DNA from: an uncultured Eubacteriales bacterium
GTDB lineage: Bacteria; Bacillota; Clostridia; Oscillospirales; Oscillospiraceae
Direction of reading: 5' to 3'
Assembly: GCA_900316745.1 (NCBI GenBank)
Contig: ONEB01000007.1
Span: 32,251 to 96,250, forward strand
DNA length: 64,000 bases
The notes under the pieces: generated by a model
The model's input: only the letters and a program-made list of their open reading frames with translations
What the model was told of the DNA's origin: nothing
The model's database searches: none
Shown: positions 1 through 8,621 of the stretch, in pieces
How the letters are laid out: the number at the start of each line of letters is the position of its first letter
Numbering within the stretch: the stretch's first letter is position 1
Made by a program: the position numbers and the translations under genes

Positions 1-78
1 ATTTTCCGGAACATTTGAATCAGATGTTATATTTTAGCATAAAAATGCGAGACATTCAACGCGCAGGTGCGTTTGTGA

Positions 79-110
79 AAAGAAAAACCGCACCCCGGTA
101 TGGGGTGCGG
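79..110 (-). terminator. Rho-independent terminator of ilvA
   Basis: On the minus strand a perfect 9-bp stem (CCGCACCCC paired with GGGGTGCGG, 5-nt loop) is followed by TTTTTCTTTTC. It starts 20 bases past the ilvA stop. Bases 1-78 to its left hold no gene that I can support. Confidence 0.9.
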
Positions 111-129
111 ATGGTGCGTGCGGTGTGGA

Positions 130-1326
130 TCAGTCGAAGAGCATATAGCCGCGCTCGCGCATGTCGCGGCGAATGGCGATGATATGATCCTCGTTGCGGG
201 TCTCGAGCGTCATCGTGACGACGCAGGAGTTGACCTCGGTCTTGGCGTCCTCGCGCTCGTGCTCAACCGAGAGGATGTTCGCGCCGGACTCCGTGACGAG
301 CGCGAGCAGCTGCGCAAGGCTGCCGGCGCGGTCGAGAAGCTTCGTGCGGATGCGGGCGATGCGTCCGTACTTCTGCAGGCCCTTGGTGATGATGCGCGAG
401 AGCGTCGTGATATCGACGTTGCCGCCGGAGACGATGGCGCAGGTCTTGAGCGAGGTATCGACCTTGCCGAAGAGGAACGCGGCGACGCTCGTCGCGCCCG
501 CGCCCTCGGCGACGGTCTTGGGTCCCTCGAGCAGGGAGACGATGGCAGCGGCGATCTCGTCCTCGGTGACCGTGACGATCTCATCGACATACTCGCGCAC
601 CATCTCGAACGTGAGGTCGCCCGGCGTGAGGACGTGGATGCCGTCGGCAATCGTGGCGCCGTCTTTCACGGTGGTGATATAGCCGTTGCGCTCGGAGACG
701 AACATGCTGGGCACGGTCGCCGCCTGCACGCCGATGATCTTCACATTCGGGCGCATGAGCTTGACCGCCGCGGCGACGCCGCTGATGAGTCCGCCGCCGC
801 CGATCGGGACGATGATCTGCTCGACGTCCGGCACCTGCTCGATGATCTCGAGACCGATGGTGCCCTGACCGGCGATGACGTAAGGATCGTTAAAGGGATG
901 GGCAAACGTGTAGCCGTGCTCCTCAGCCAGACGGGCCGCCTCCGCCGCCGCGTCGTCATAGGCGCCGGGAACGAGCACGACCTCCGCGCCGTAGCTGCGC
1001 GTGGCCTGCACCTTCAGCACCGGGGCGCCCTCGGGCATGCAGATGATGGAGCGGATGCCGAGGCGGGACGCGGAGAGCGCGACGCCCTGCGCGTGGTTGC
1101 CCGCGGAGCAGGCAATGACGCCCTTGTCCGCGTCCTCCTTGGAGAGCGTGCGGATCTTGTTGAACGCGCCGCGGATCTTGAACGAGCCGGTCTTCTGGAG
1201 GTTTTCGGATTTGATGACGAGATTTTCGCCGAGCTGGCGGCTCGTGACGATGGGCGTGAGCTCCGCCACGCCCTGCATGGCCTCGCGCGCCTCTTTGATC
1301 ATATCAAGGGTCACTTTGTTTTTCAT
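130..1326 (-). CDS. ilvA: Threonine ammonia-lyase (threonine dehydratase) with ACT domain
   Basis: PLP enzyme that deaminates threonine to 2-oxobutyrate and ammonia, the entry step to isoleucine or a catabolic route. The 398-residue product has the fold-type II PLP core with the Schiff-base lysine in GSFKIRGAFN (Lys50) and a glycine-rich phosphate loop (GGGGLISG). A C-terminal ACT domain covers about residues 325-398. The start at 1326 is chosen because GGGAG lies 8 nt upstream; an in-frame ATG 21 nt earlier has no such site. The length fits the one-ACT-domain form (TdcB-like or short IlvA) rather than the 500-residue biosynthetic form with two ACT domains. Family assignment is firm; whether its role is biosynthetic or catabolic is open. 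Confidence 0.93.
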   Translation of the reverse strand: MKNKVTLDMIKEAREAMQGVAELTPIVTSRQLGENLVIKSENLQKTGSFKIRGAFNKIRTLSKEDADKGVIACSAGNHAQGVALSASRLGIRSIICMPEGAPVLKVQATRSYGAEVVLVPGAYDDAAAEAARLAEEHGYTFAHPFNDPYVIAGQGTIGLEIIEQVPDVEQIIVPIGGGGLISGVAAAVKLMRPNVKIIGVQAATVPSMFVSERNGYITTVKDGATIADGIHVLTPGDLTFEMVREYVDEIVTVTEDEIAAAIVSLLEGPKTVAEGAGATSVAAFLFGKVDTSLKTCAIVSGGNVDITTLSRIITKGLQKYGRIARIRTKLLDRAGSLAQLLALVTESGANILSVEHEREDAKTEVNSCVVTMTLETRNEDHIIAIRRDMRERGYMLFD

Positions 1327-1404
1327 GATGCATTCTCCCAACTGCACAGAATCTTTGATCTCAGATCAGGCGGTTTGTCAAGCAATTAACCGCCTCGTAT
1401 CTGT

Positions 1405-1433
1405 ATCGTAACACGTTCCATGGCGATTTACAA
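1405..1433 (-). promoter_or_regulatory. Putative ilvA promoter
   Basis: Minus strand: TTGTAA (1433-1428), 17-bp spacer, TACGAT (1410-1405). An inverted repeat, GGCGGTT...AACCGCC, lies in the leader at about 1368-1393. Several other TTGACA-like hexamers nearby make the exact promoter uncertain. Confidence 0.45.
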
Positions 1434-1456
1434 CTAAAATTTCACAACTGTGTCAA

Positions 1457-1485
1457 TTGCAATCAGATTGGCGATATGGTATAGT
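1457..1485 (+). promoter_or_regulatory. Promoter of the VCBS lipoprotein-dlt operon
   Basis: TTGCAA (1457-1462), 17-bp spacer, TATAGT (1480-1485). Transcription from here would start near 1492, which rules out any translation start upstream of the ATG at 1535. Confidence 0.7.
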
Positions 1486-1534
1486 ATATTTTATTATAAT
1501 AAGGAATTGCGGCATCTGCCGCGATGGGATCACT

Positions 1535-4500
1535 ATGGACAGAGCGAACACAAATCAACATCGCTGCCTTTTCCGCGCCGGGAGCATACGGCTTCTGGCG
1601 CTGCTGTGCGTTTTGATGCTTCTGACAGGCTGCGTGCGCACCGGGCAGACGCCCCTCGCGGCGGCGCCTTTCCCGCAGCGCATGGCCGAGGCCCTCACTG
1701 CGAGAGACGGCTATCACATCAAGGCCGCCGTTTTGTATGACAAGACCGGCGCCGGGCACTGGGAGACCACGCTCGGCTATCTGCGCCAGCCGCTGCTGGT
1801 CGGGCTGGAGGTCACGCTCGAGGACGCTTACGGCGACTGGGAAACGCGCGGGTATGATCTCATCTATGCCGACGCGAGCGTCGCAAACGGGCGCGCGGAC
1901 AAGGATCTCGCCAAGCGCCTTACAGCCTTTGCCGAAAACGGCGGCGCGCTCTTTTGCGACAACGCGCTGTGTACCTTCCTGCCCGCACGATGCTTCGGCG
2001 GGGCGAAATTCGAAAAGCTCGACGCCTTTCCCGAGACGCTGACGCTGCCGGAGACAGACGCCGACAAAAAGCCCCTGCAGGAGCTGGTGCAGGACTTCCA
2101 CGCGCTCTACACCCGCTTCGGCGATTTTGATGTGATGCGCGGTCTGGACTACGGCTGCGGCGCCCGGGGCGCGAAGGACGCTGCGCTCGTGCGCTGCGGG
2201 GAGCTCGCGCTCTATACGCTCTGCGACGTCGGAACCGGCTGCGTGTTCCTCACCTCTCCCCTCCTGCCGAATTTCTTCGCGCAGAGCGCCTTTTCCATGA
2301 AGCCGGAGGACGACGCGCAGACCTCCTTTGCGCCGACGGCGGCAAGCTGCAACCAGCTGCTGCTGTCAGACTTTGCCTCGTACGCCGCCAAGCGCATTTA
2401 CGGCTGCGCCATCGAGCGCGTTTTCGGCTGCAACGGCAGCCCCTCCATGGCGTGGGAGCTCCACTATGAGGAGATCGACGCAATCGGAAACGGCTCGCTC
2501 TATGCGTTCTCCGACCTCTGTGAGGATCAGCGCCAGATCCCGTCATTTACCATCGTGCGCAACCCGTACCACTGGTTTACGCAGAGCGAGACCATGAGCT
2601 ATCTTCTCAACGACAGCGGCAAAGCGGGAGCGCTTTCGTTCCGCATGGATCTTAACGAAAACGCCTATTCCTCCGGCACACACATCGACAGCAGCGGATC
2701 CTGGCTGAAGCTCTGCGACTACACCGGCGCGGGCAGCTACTTCGAGACGCTGCCGGACGAGAACCTGCGTCTGACGCCCTGCGCCCTGGACTATGACGGC
2801 GACGGCGACGCGGACTTCTTCTGCGGCAGCTCCGACGGAAACGTGTACTACTTTGAAAATCTCGGCTTCACCGGTCTGGACGGCCGACTGAGGTGCGGCG
2901 AAAAGAAGTCTGTCATCCCCGCCGGGGAGAACGCCTTTTCCGCGCCGGCTGCGGCGGACCTGGACGGGGACGGGATCACGGATCTCATCGTCGGCACGGA
3001 CGACGGTGTGCTGCGCTGGTATCGCGGCGGCGGCGCGCTTTCGTTCACGCCGATGGGCAAGCTGCTCGACACCGGGTACAAGGCGCAGGCGCTGCCCGCT
3101 GCCGCCGACTGTGACGGCGACGGCGTGACCGATCTGATCGTGGGCTCGTCCTGCGGACGTCTCACGCTGTATCACGGCGCGTCCGCGGACGGTCAATGGA
3201 CAGCCGGGAAGGCAGTGAAGCTCGAATCCGAGAAGCCTTTCCGGGAGCTGATCGACGACTTTGGCTGGGTCTCGCCCTCGTGGACGGACCTTGACGCCGA
3301 CGGGAGACCCGATCTCGTGCTCGGAAGCTTTGAGGGCTATGCCGCCGTGCTGACGAACGACGGCAAGGGCGGCTTCCGCTTCAAGCAGACCATCACGATG
3401 GACGAGCGCAATTACAAGGGCAACGACAGCGTGAAGCTCGGCACCTATCTCACGCCGATGCTGCTGGATCTGGACGGCGACGGCGATCTCGATCTCATGG
3501 GCGGCTATGAGGAATACGGTCTCGCCTGCCCGATCGACTCACCCTACTTCCCCTATCGCGTGCAGCTGCAGGAGCAGATCGATTATTGCAGGGAGCGCGG
3601 CTGGTACGTCAGCGCGCACTCGCTCACGACGGCCTATTCCTCCGAGGCGCGGGAGCGCTGGGAGCTCGAGGCGCACAAAAAGGCGCTGAAAAGCTACGGG
3701 CTCGACGTGACGGGGCTCGGCACGAACCAGCACACCTGGTTTGTCTCCGCGCTCGATGGCACGCAGACGCTGCGCATGCAGCGTGAGGCAGGCTATCTCT
3801 GGAACAGCGGGCTCTCCCCCGCCGGATCTACGCTTCGCTATCCGCAGAGCCAGGCGGAGAACGTGATCGCCCTGCCCTATTATCTGGACGACGGCGGCGC
3901 GCCGTTTCTGGTGCAGAACGTCTCGATCCTGCCCTATCTCGGCGCTGAGGATCAGGCGCTGAGCGCCAAATACGGCATGCCGATGTGCGCGTATTACCAC
4001 TGCGATCTCATCTTCCGCGACGGGCCGGACATGTACCGGACCGCCGTTCAGACCGTGGAGGATTTCCGCCGTGAAAACGGATACAACTTCGTGCGCGAGG
4101 ATCAGCTCATGCGCGCCTCGGCAGCGGCCTGCAGCCTGACGCTTGACGTGCGCGCCGAGGACGGACGCATCCTGCTTACCCCCGGCGCAGCGGATGACAC
4201 AAAGCCGCTCTATGACGCGCGCTATCAGAGCGCCTGCGGCGTGCGCATCGCGTTTGCATCCGACGTGGACGCAGCGTCCGTCACCACGGACGCGCGGGTG
4301 CTTTGGCGCGGCGAGAACACGCTGACGGCAGCGCTCGACGGCACGGTCGCGCTCTGCGTCGGCGAGAGGGCGGACAGCCGCATCGCGCGCGTGAATCTCC
4401 CGGCAGAGATCGACCCTGCCGCCGACGGCGCCGAGATCGCCTTTCTCGACGGCGGACTGATGGAGGTCTGCGTCCGGGGCGACGCCGACACCGATGCTGC

Positions 4501-4591
4501 GGGCTGGGAGAAACAGACGCGCGGCACAGAAACGATATTCACGAAATTCGGAGACGCAGAGACCGTTCGCATCTCCTATCCGGAGGCATAA
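1535..4591 (+). CDS. Large lipoprotein with FG-GAP/VCBS calcium-binding repeats
   Basis: Function unknown. The 1018-residue product begins with a lipoprotein signal peptide (hydrophobic stretch at about 20-30, lipobox LTGC, lipidated Cys33), so it should be anchored to the outer face of the membrane. The middle carries at least five Asp-rich loops of the FG-GAP/VCBS type (DYDGDGDAD, DLDGDGITD, DCDGDGVTD, DLDADGRPD, DLDGDGDLD), which suggests a calcium-binding beta-propeller. The N-terminal third faintly resembles a glutamine-amidotransferase-like sensor fold. The part after the propeller has a stretch (YCRERGWYVSAH) reminiscent of carbohydrate-esterase folds, but this is only an impression. 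The start follows from the promoter at 1457-1485. It is the first gene of the dlt operon, 3 bases before dltA, so a role in teichoic acid or envelope modification is inferred. Confidence 0.8.
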   Translation: MDRANTNQHRCLFRAGSIRLLALLCVLMLLTGCVRTGQTPLAAAPFPQRMAEALTARDGYHIKAAVLYDKTGAGHWETTLGYLRQPLLVGLEVTLEDAYGDWETRGYDLIYADASVANGRADKDLAKRLTAFAENGGALFCDNALCTFLPARCFGGAKFEKLDAFPETLTLPETDADKKPLQELVQDFHALYTRFGDFDVMRGLDYGCGARGAKDAALVRCGELALYTLCDVGTGCVFLTSPLLPNFFAQSAFSMKPEDDAQTSFAPTAASCNQLLLSDFASYAAKRIYGCAIERVFGCNGSPSMAWELHYEEIDAIGNGSLYAFSDLCEDQRQIPSFTIVRNPYHWFTQSETMSYLLNDSGKAGALSFRMDLNENAYSSGTHIDSSGSWLKLCDYTGAGSYFETLPDENLRLTPCALDYDGDGDADFFCGSSDGNVYYFENLGFTGLDGRLRCGEKKSVIPAGENAFSAPAAADLDGDGITDLIVGTDDGVLRWYRGGGALSFTPMGKLLDTGYKAQALPAAADCDGDGVTDLIVGSSCGRLTLYHGASADGQWTAGKAVKLESEKPFRELIDDFGWVSPSWTDLDADGRPDLVLGSFEGYAAVLTNDGKGGFRFKQTITMDERNYKGNDSVKLGTYLTPMLLDLDGDGDLDLMGGYEEYGLACPIDSPYFPYRVQLQEQIDYCRERGWYVSAHSLTTAYSSEARERWELEAHKKALKSYGLDVTGLGTNQHTWFVSALDGTQTLRMQREAGYLWNSGLSPAGSTLRYPQSQAENVIALPYYLDDGGAPFLVQNVSILPYLGAEDQALSAKYGMPMCAYYHCDLIFRDGPDMYRTAVQTVEDFRRENGYNFVREDQLMRASAAACSLTLDVRAEDGRILLTPGAADDTKPLYDARYQSACGVRIAFASDVDAASVTTDARVLWRGENTLTAALDGTVALCVGERADSRIARVNLPAEIDPAADGAEIAFLDGGLMEVCVRGDADTDAAGWEKQTRGTETIFTKFGDAETVRISYPEA

Positions 4592-4594
4592 ACC

Positions 4595-6112
4595 ATGAGA
4601 AATTCCGCCGTTTGCCTGTTGGAGGCGGCTTACAGGCGGCGTCCGCAGGGCGCTGCACTGGAGGACGAGGCGCAGTGCCTGACCTACGAAGCGCTGCGCG
4701 AAAGCGCCCGCCGCGTGGGCGCGGGGCTGCTGCGCCATAGTCAGTCGAGCGCACCCGTGATGGTGTATCTGCCGAAGTCTGTCGGCATGGTGCAGGGCTT
4801 TTACGGCACGCTCTACGCCGGACGCGCCTACGTGCCCACGGACAGCGCCGCGCCGAAAGCACGGCTGGGCCGCATCCTTTCAAACCTGCGCCCCTCCGCC
4901 GTGATCACAAACGAGACGCTCTCCAAAAATCTGGAGGGACTCGACCTCGGCGGCGCGAGCGTGCTGCTGATCGACGACCTCCTGAAAAGCGAGCCCGACG
5001 ACGACGCGGTAGACCGCGCGCTCGCCGGCGTCATCGACGCGGATCCCATTTACATCATGTACACGTCCGGCTCCACCGGCGAGCCGAAGGGCGTGACGAT
5101 CCCGCACCGGGGCGTGCTGCACTTCGCGGACTGGGCTGCCGAGACGTTTCACTGGGATGAGGACACCGTGATCGCAAACCAGGCGCCGCTGTACTTCGAC
5201 GTGTCCGTGATGGACGTCTACGGCGCGCTGCGCTGCGCGGGAAAGCTGATTCTGACGCCGGAGGTGCTCTTCCGCTTCCCGCTGAAGCTTCCGGAATTTC
5301 TGCGCGACAAGGACGTGACCTCGATCTACTGGGTGCCGACGGTGATGATCCGCGTCGCCAACTCCGGCGCGCTGGACGAGATCAAAATGCCGAAGCTGCG
5401 CACGGTCTGCTTCGCGGGCGAGGTGATGCCGAACCTGCAGCTGAACGTATGGCGGCGCGCGCTGCCGCAGTGCAGCTTTGCAAACCTCTACGGCCCCACC
5501 GAGACGGACGTCTGCACCGCGTATCTCGTGGACCGCGAATTTTCGGATCAGGAGCCGCTGCCGATCGGGAGGGCGCTGCCGAACATGCGCGTCGTGCTCG
5601 TAAACGAAAAGGGCGATGTCTCCGACGAGGGCGAGATCTGCGTGAGCGCCTCCGGCATTTTGCTGGGGTATCGCGGCAATCCCGAGCTGACGGAGCGCGC
5701 GACGCTCCGGCTGGAGCTGCTGCCGGGCTGCCCGCAGCGCTTTTACCGCACGGGCGATCTCGGCCGCTACAACGAGCGCGGGGAGCTCATGTTCCTCGGG
5801 CGCAAGGACGGGCAGATCAAGCTGCGCGGCAACCGCATTGAGCTCGGCGAGGTGGAAAACGCCGGGCGCATGATCGAGGGCGTGAAAAACGCCTGCGCGC
5901 TCTTTGACCGCGAGGCGCAGGAGATCGTGCTCTTCGCCGAGACCGACGAAGCATTTGCCGAGCGCGCGTTCCTGCGCGCGATGCGAAAGTTCATCCCCGC
6001 CTATATGATCCCGTCGCGCGCCGTATTTATGCCGGCGCTGCCCCATAACGCGAACGACAAGATCGACCGCGTGAAGCTAAAACAAATTCTGGAGGAGACA
6101 CACCATGAATGA
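4595..6112 (+). CDS. dltA: D-alanine--D-alanyl carrier protein ligase
   Basis: Cytoplasmic adenylating enzyme: D-alanine + ATP gives D-alanyl-AMP, then a thioester on the DltC phosphopantetheine. The 505-residue ANL-superfamily protein shows the P-loop YTSGSTGEPKG (about 156-166), NLYGPTETDV, YRTGDLGRY (about 384-392) and the C-terminal hinge and lysine region (GRKDGQIKLRGNRIELGEVE; NDKIDRVKL). Length is normal for DltA. It starts 3 bases after the lipoprotein stop and overlaps dltC by 8 bases. The following carrier, MBOAT and SGNH genes make DltA more likely than a peptide-synthetase adenylation domain. Confidence 0.92.
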   Translation: MRNSAVCLLEAAYRRRPQGAALEDEAQCLTYEALRESARRVGAGLLRHSQSSAPVMVYLPKSVGMVQGFYGTLYAGRAYVPTDSAAPKARLGRILSNLRPSAVITNETLSKNLEGLDLGGASVLLIDDLLKSEPDDDAVDRALAGVIDADPIYIMYTSGSTGEPKGVTIPHRGVLHFADWAAETFHWDEDTVIANQAPLYFDVSVMDVYGALRCAGKLILTPEVLFRFPLKLPEFLRDKDVTSIYWVPTVMIRVANSGALDEIKMPKLRTVCFAGEVMPNLQLNVWRRALPQCSFANLYGPTETDVCTAYLVDREFSDQEPLPIGRALPNMRVVLVNEKGDVSDEGEICVSASGILLGYRGNPELTERATLRLELLPGCPQRFYRTGDLGRYNERGELMFLGRKDGQIKLRGNRIELGEVENAGRMIEGVKNACALFDREAQEIVLFAETDEAFAERAFLRAMRKFIPAYMIPSRAVFMPALPHNANDKIDRVKLKQILEETHHE

Positions 6113-6359
6113 GGATATCTTAAAGCGCATCAACGACTACGTCTGCCAGACCTGCGAGATCGAGGACGATCCCGACTACGACGTGGACACGCATCTGTTC
6201 GACGCGGGCTATCTCGATTCGCTCGGCGCGGTGGAGCTGGTGCTCTTCGTCGAAAAGGAGTTCGGCATCGAGATCTCCCAAAAGGACATCGTCATGTATC
6301 CGATGAACACCGTGCGCGAGATCGCCGCGGTGGTCGAGCAAAAGCGCGCGGGAAAGTAA
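6105..6359 (+). CDS. dltC: D-alanyl carrier protein
   Basis: Small acyl-carrier-type protein (84 residues) that ferries activated D-alanine from DltA to the membrane enzyme DltB. The phosphopantetheine attachment serine is Ser39 in YLDSLGAVEL; the rest is the acidic four-helix pattern of ACPs. It overlaps the end of dltA by 8 bases and is followed 3 bases later by dltB, so translation is probably coupled. The dlt context separates it from a fatty-acid ACP. Confidence 0.92.
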   Translation: MNEDILKRINDYVCQTCEIEDDPDYDVDTHLFDAGYLDSLGAVELVLFVEKEFGIEISQKDIVMYPMNTVREIAAVVEQKRAGK

Positions 6360-6362
6360 GCC

Positions 6363-7532
6363 ATGTGGTTTTTGCAGGCGGATACCGCGCTGAAGCTCTT
6401 CGCGGCGGGAATCCTCTGGACGGCGCTGGCAGCGCTCGCGGGACGGTTCGGCGCGCAGGCAAAGCTCAACCGCTTTCTCGTGCTCGTCGATATCGCGCTC
6501 ATTGCGCTCATCTCACCGGGGCTTGCCGCGTTCTACGTCGTCTATACGCTCGCGACCTACGGTCTGACGTGTCTGGCGCCGGCTGCGGCAAGGCGCAAGG
6601 AGGCCGGACGCCGGAGCGGGCAGGTGCTGTTCGTGGTGCTGAACATCCTGTGCGTAACGCCGTTTCTCTATCTCAGAGCGAGCGCGGTCTGGACGGCGCT
6701 GCCGGTGCTGCTCACGCTGGTGGGCTTTTCCTATAACATGCTCAAGGCCGTGGACGGCGTGTACTTTGCCTACTACACCGGCGAGCGGCTGGACCTTGTG
6801 ATGTACGCAAACTACATGCTCTTCTTCCCCGTGCTCACGGCAGGACCGATCATGCGCTACCGGGACTTTGTCCGCTGCATGGATTCCCCCGCGCCGATCA
6901 CGGGCGAGCGGCTCGTGACGAACGTCAAGCGGCTCATACGCGGCTACTTCAAAAAGGTCGTGGTGCTCTCGCTTGTGAGCATCCTGCTGTCGCGGCTCGC
7001 GGCGCTGCCGGGGCACGTGTGGCTCTCGGTGCTGGTGTGCCTCGTAAGCTATCTGCTGCTGTGGCTGGACATGTCCGGCTACGCCGACATCGCCATCGCG
7101 CTGGGCGGCTGCATGGGCTTCACCGTGGCGGAAAACTTCAAGCACCCGCTGCGCGCGGCCTCGTTCACGCAGTTCTGGCGCAACTGGCACGTCTCGCTCA
7201 CAGACTGGATCCGGGAGCACATCTTCGTCGTGCTCAACGGCAGGCGCCTGAACAGGTATCAGGGCGCGCTGATCGGCTTCGGCACGATGATGGTGATGAA
7301 CTTCTGGCACGGCATGAGTCTGACGTATCTCGCAGACGGTTTGCTGATGGGTACGCTGCTGGCTGTGGAAAATCTCACGGGGATCTCCACCGTGAACGCG
7401 CGCAAGGTGAAAAAGAGCTACCTCTTCTTCCGCTGCGCGGTCGTGACGCTCCTGTTCGCGTTCGACACGATCTTCTACACGCTGTCGCACGATGAGCTCA
7501 TGAACGTGCTGCACGGCTTCGTGCATCTGTGA
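6363..7532 (+). CDS. dltB: Membrane-bound O-acyltransferase, D-alanine transfer protein
   Basis: MBOAT-family integral membrane enzyme (389 residues, about ten or more hydrophobic segments) that moves D-alanine from DltC across the membrane towards teichoic acid. The family signature is present: FWRNWHVSLTDWIREH followed by the invariant histidine in MNFWHG (His316). The start lies 3 bases after the dltC stop. Length and motifs match DltB and also the related alginate acetylase AlgI; the dltA-dltC context decides for DltB. Confidence 0.92.
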   Translation: MWFLQADTALKLFAAGILWTALAALAGRFGAQAKLNRFLVLVDIALIALISPGLAAFYVVYTLATYGLTCLAPAAARRKEAGRRSGQVLFVVLNILCVTPFLYLRASAVWTALPVLLTLVGFSYNMLKAVDGVYFAYYTGERLDLVMYANYMLFFPVLTAGPIMRYRDFVRCMDSPAPITGERLVTNVKRLIRGYFKKVVVLSLVSILLSRLAALPGHVWLSVLVCLVSYLLLWLDMSGYADIAIALGGCMGFTVAENFKHPLRAASFTQFWRNWHVSLTDWIREHIFVVLNGRRLNRYQGALIGFGTMMVMNFWHGMSLTYLADGLLMGTLLAVENLTGISTVNARKVKKSYLFFRCAVVTLLFAFDTIFYTLSHDELMNVLHGFVHL

Positions 7533-7548
7533 GAAAGCAGGCAGAACC

Positions 7549-8433
7549 ATGAAATTTGTGAAAGTGATGAAAGCCGGCGGCTTTTTGCTCGCCGTCGCGC
7601 TGCTGTTTGTTCTTTGCGACGTGCTCTTCGGGCGCTCGACCTGGATCCGGGACTCCGGATTCTTCCCGCTCAACGACTTTGAGATCACGCAGCGCGCCCA
7701 CCCGGAAAAGACCTGGGACCGCGTCGTATACGGCTCGTCGGAGCTCACCTCCTGCTATCGGGAGGATCTCTCCAAGACGCATTATGTAAACCTCGGCATG
7801 GACTACGCCACGATCGTGGATCTGGACAAAATGCTGCGGCGCGGCTGCATCCGCATAGGCGAGGAGCTGGTGATCGCCTGCAACTGGGGTCTGCTGTGCG
7901 ACACGCTCGACACAAACCCCACCTACCCCTGGCTGCGCGGCACGCTGGAGCCGCACTTCTACTTCCAGCGCGACCGTCTGGGGCCGTTTATCCAGGACAC
8001 ATGGAAGTACCTGCTGCATGACGGTGAGCCGCGAGAACGCGTGTGGCTCGAGCAGCAGAAGGAGCTGTACCACGGCAACATGAGCCAGCAGGAGCTCTCT
8101 GAGCGCGTCGTGTCGCTCAACGAGCGGTTCTTTGCAGACGGGCTGAACGGTTTTATGGATAATCTCGCGGCGCTGCCGCATGTATTCGAGTGGTGCAGGT
8201 CGCATGACATTGCCGTGCGGGTGCTCTGGCTGCCGGAGAATCCTGCCGCGCCGCTGGGCGACACGAACGACGCTCTGCGCGCGTCGGTGGCGGAGCTCTG
8301 CGCTGCCGATGACGTGGACTACACGGATCTTACGGACGCGCTCGGCGCCGACTGCTTTTATGATACCGGCCATATCGACTATGAGCATGGCGCGGTCGTG
8401 TTTACGGAGGTGTTTGACGAATGGGCAAGCTGA
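7549..8433 (+). CDS. dltD: DltD-like SGNH-fold D-alanine transfer protein (short form)
   Basis: Membrane-anchored extracellular protein (294 residues). An N-terminal signal-anchor covers about residues 8-27. Next comes an SGNH-like block with the candidate nucleophile in VVYGSSEL (Ser63/Ser64). Near the C-terminus is a DTGHIDYEHG block that supplies Asp272-x2-His275. DltD from model Firmicutes is around 400 residues, so this is clearly a shorter relative, though the catalytic blocks and operon position fit. The expected role is the final D-alanyl transfer to lipoteichoic acid outside the cell. Its last 13 bases overlap the next small gene. Confidence 0.8.
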   Translation: MKFVKVMKAGGFLLAVALLFVLCDVLFGRSTWIRDSGFFPLNDFEITQRAHPEKTWDRVVYGSSELTSCYREDLSKTHYVNLGMDYATIVDLDKMLRRGCIRIGEELVIACNWGLLCDTLDTNPTYPWLRGTLEPHFYFQRDRLGPFIQDTWKYLLHDGEPRERVWLEQQKELYHGNMSQQELSERVVSLNERFFADGLNGFMDNLAALPHVFEWCRSHDIAVRVLWLPENPAAPLGDTNDALRASVAELCAADDVDYTDLTDALGADCFYDTGHIDYEHGAVVFTEVFDEWAS

Positions 8434-8564
8434 AAAAGTTCTTTCAAAAGCTGAGCGGCACGCCGCTCGGCGTCGTGCTCTCCGTGCTCGCCTACACGGC
8501 GATGATCATTCTGGTGCTCTCGTTCTTCGAGGGACACGGCGCGTTCATCTACGAGGGATTTTAA
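8421..8564 (+). CDS. dltX: DltX-like small membrane protein (47 residues)
   Basis: Tiny gene starting 13 bases inside dltD, in another frame. The product has a basic N-terminus (MGKLKKFFQKL), one membrane helix at about residues 16-36, and the C-terminus GHGAFIYEGF. DltX proteins of Firmicutes are about 50 residues with one helix and end in a conserved FIYNEF-type motif, whose tyrosine has been proposed as a D-alanyl acceptor; here that residue is Tyr44. In model organisms dltX precedes dltA, whereas here it is last in the operon. The ribosome binding site is probably GGAGG at 8407-8411, within dltD. Length, topology, motif and context agree. The call is inferred without an alignment. Confidence 0.82.
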   Translation: MGKLKKFFQKLSGTPLGVVLSVLAYTAMIILVLSFFEGHGAFIYEGF

Positions 8565-8573
8565 GGCGAAACG

Positions 8574-8610
8574 AATACGCCCTGCCGAAAGATCGGCAGG
8601 GCGTATTATT
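8574..8610. terminator. Bidirectional terminator between dltX and lysS
   Basis: A perfect 15-bp stem (8574-8588 with 8593-8607, loop AAGA) sits between the convergent dlt operon and lysS. It has T-rich flank TATTATTTT on the plus side and an A/T-rich flank on the minus side. Confidence 0.88.
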
Positions 8611-8621
8611 TTGATGTGGAT

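Noticed and set aside
1368-1393. GGCGGTT...AACCGCC inverted repeat as an attenuator or T-box of ilvA
   Set aside because: No T-run, no T-box core (AGGGTGGNACCGCG) and no leader peptide rich in branched-chain codons were found.
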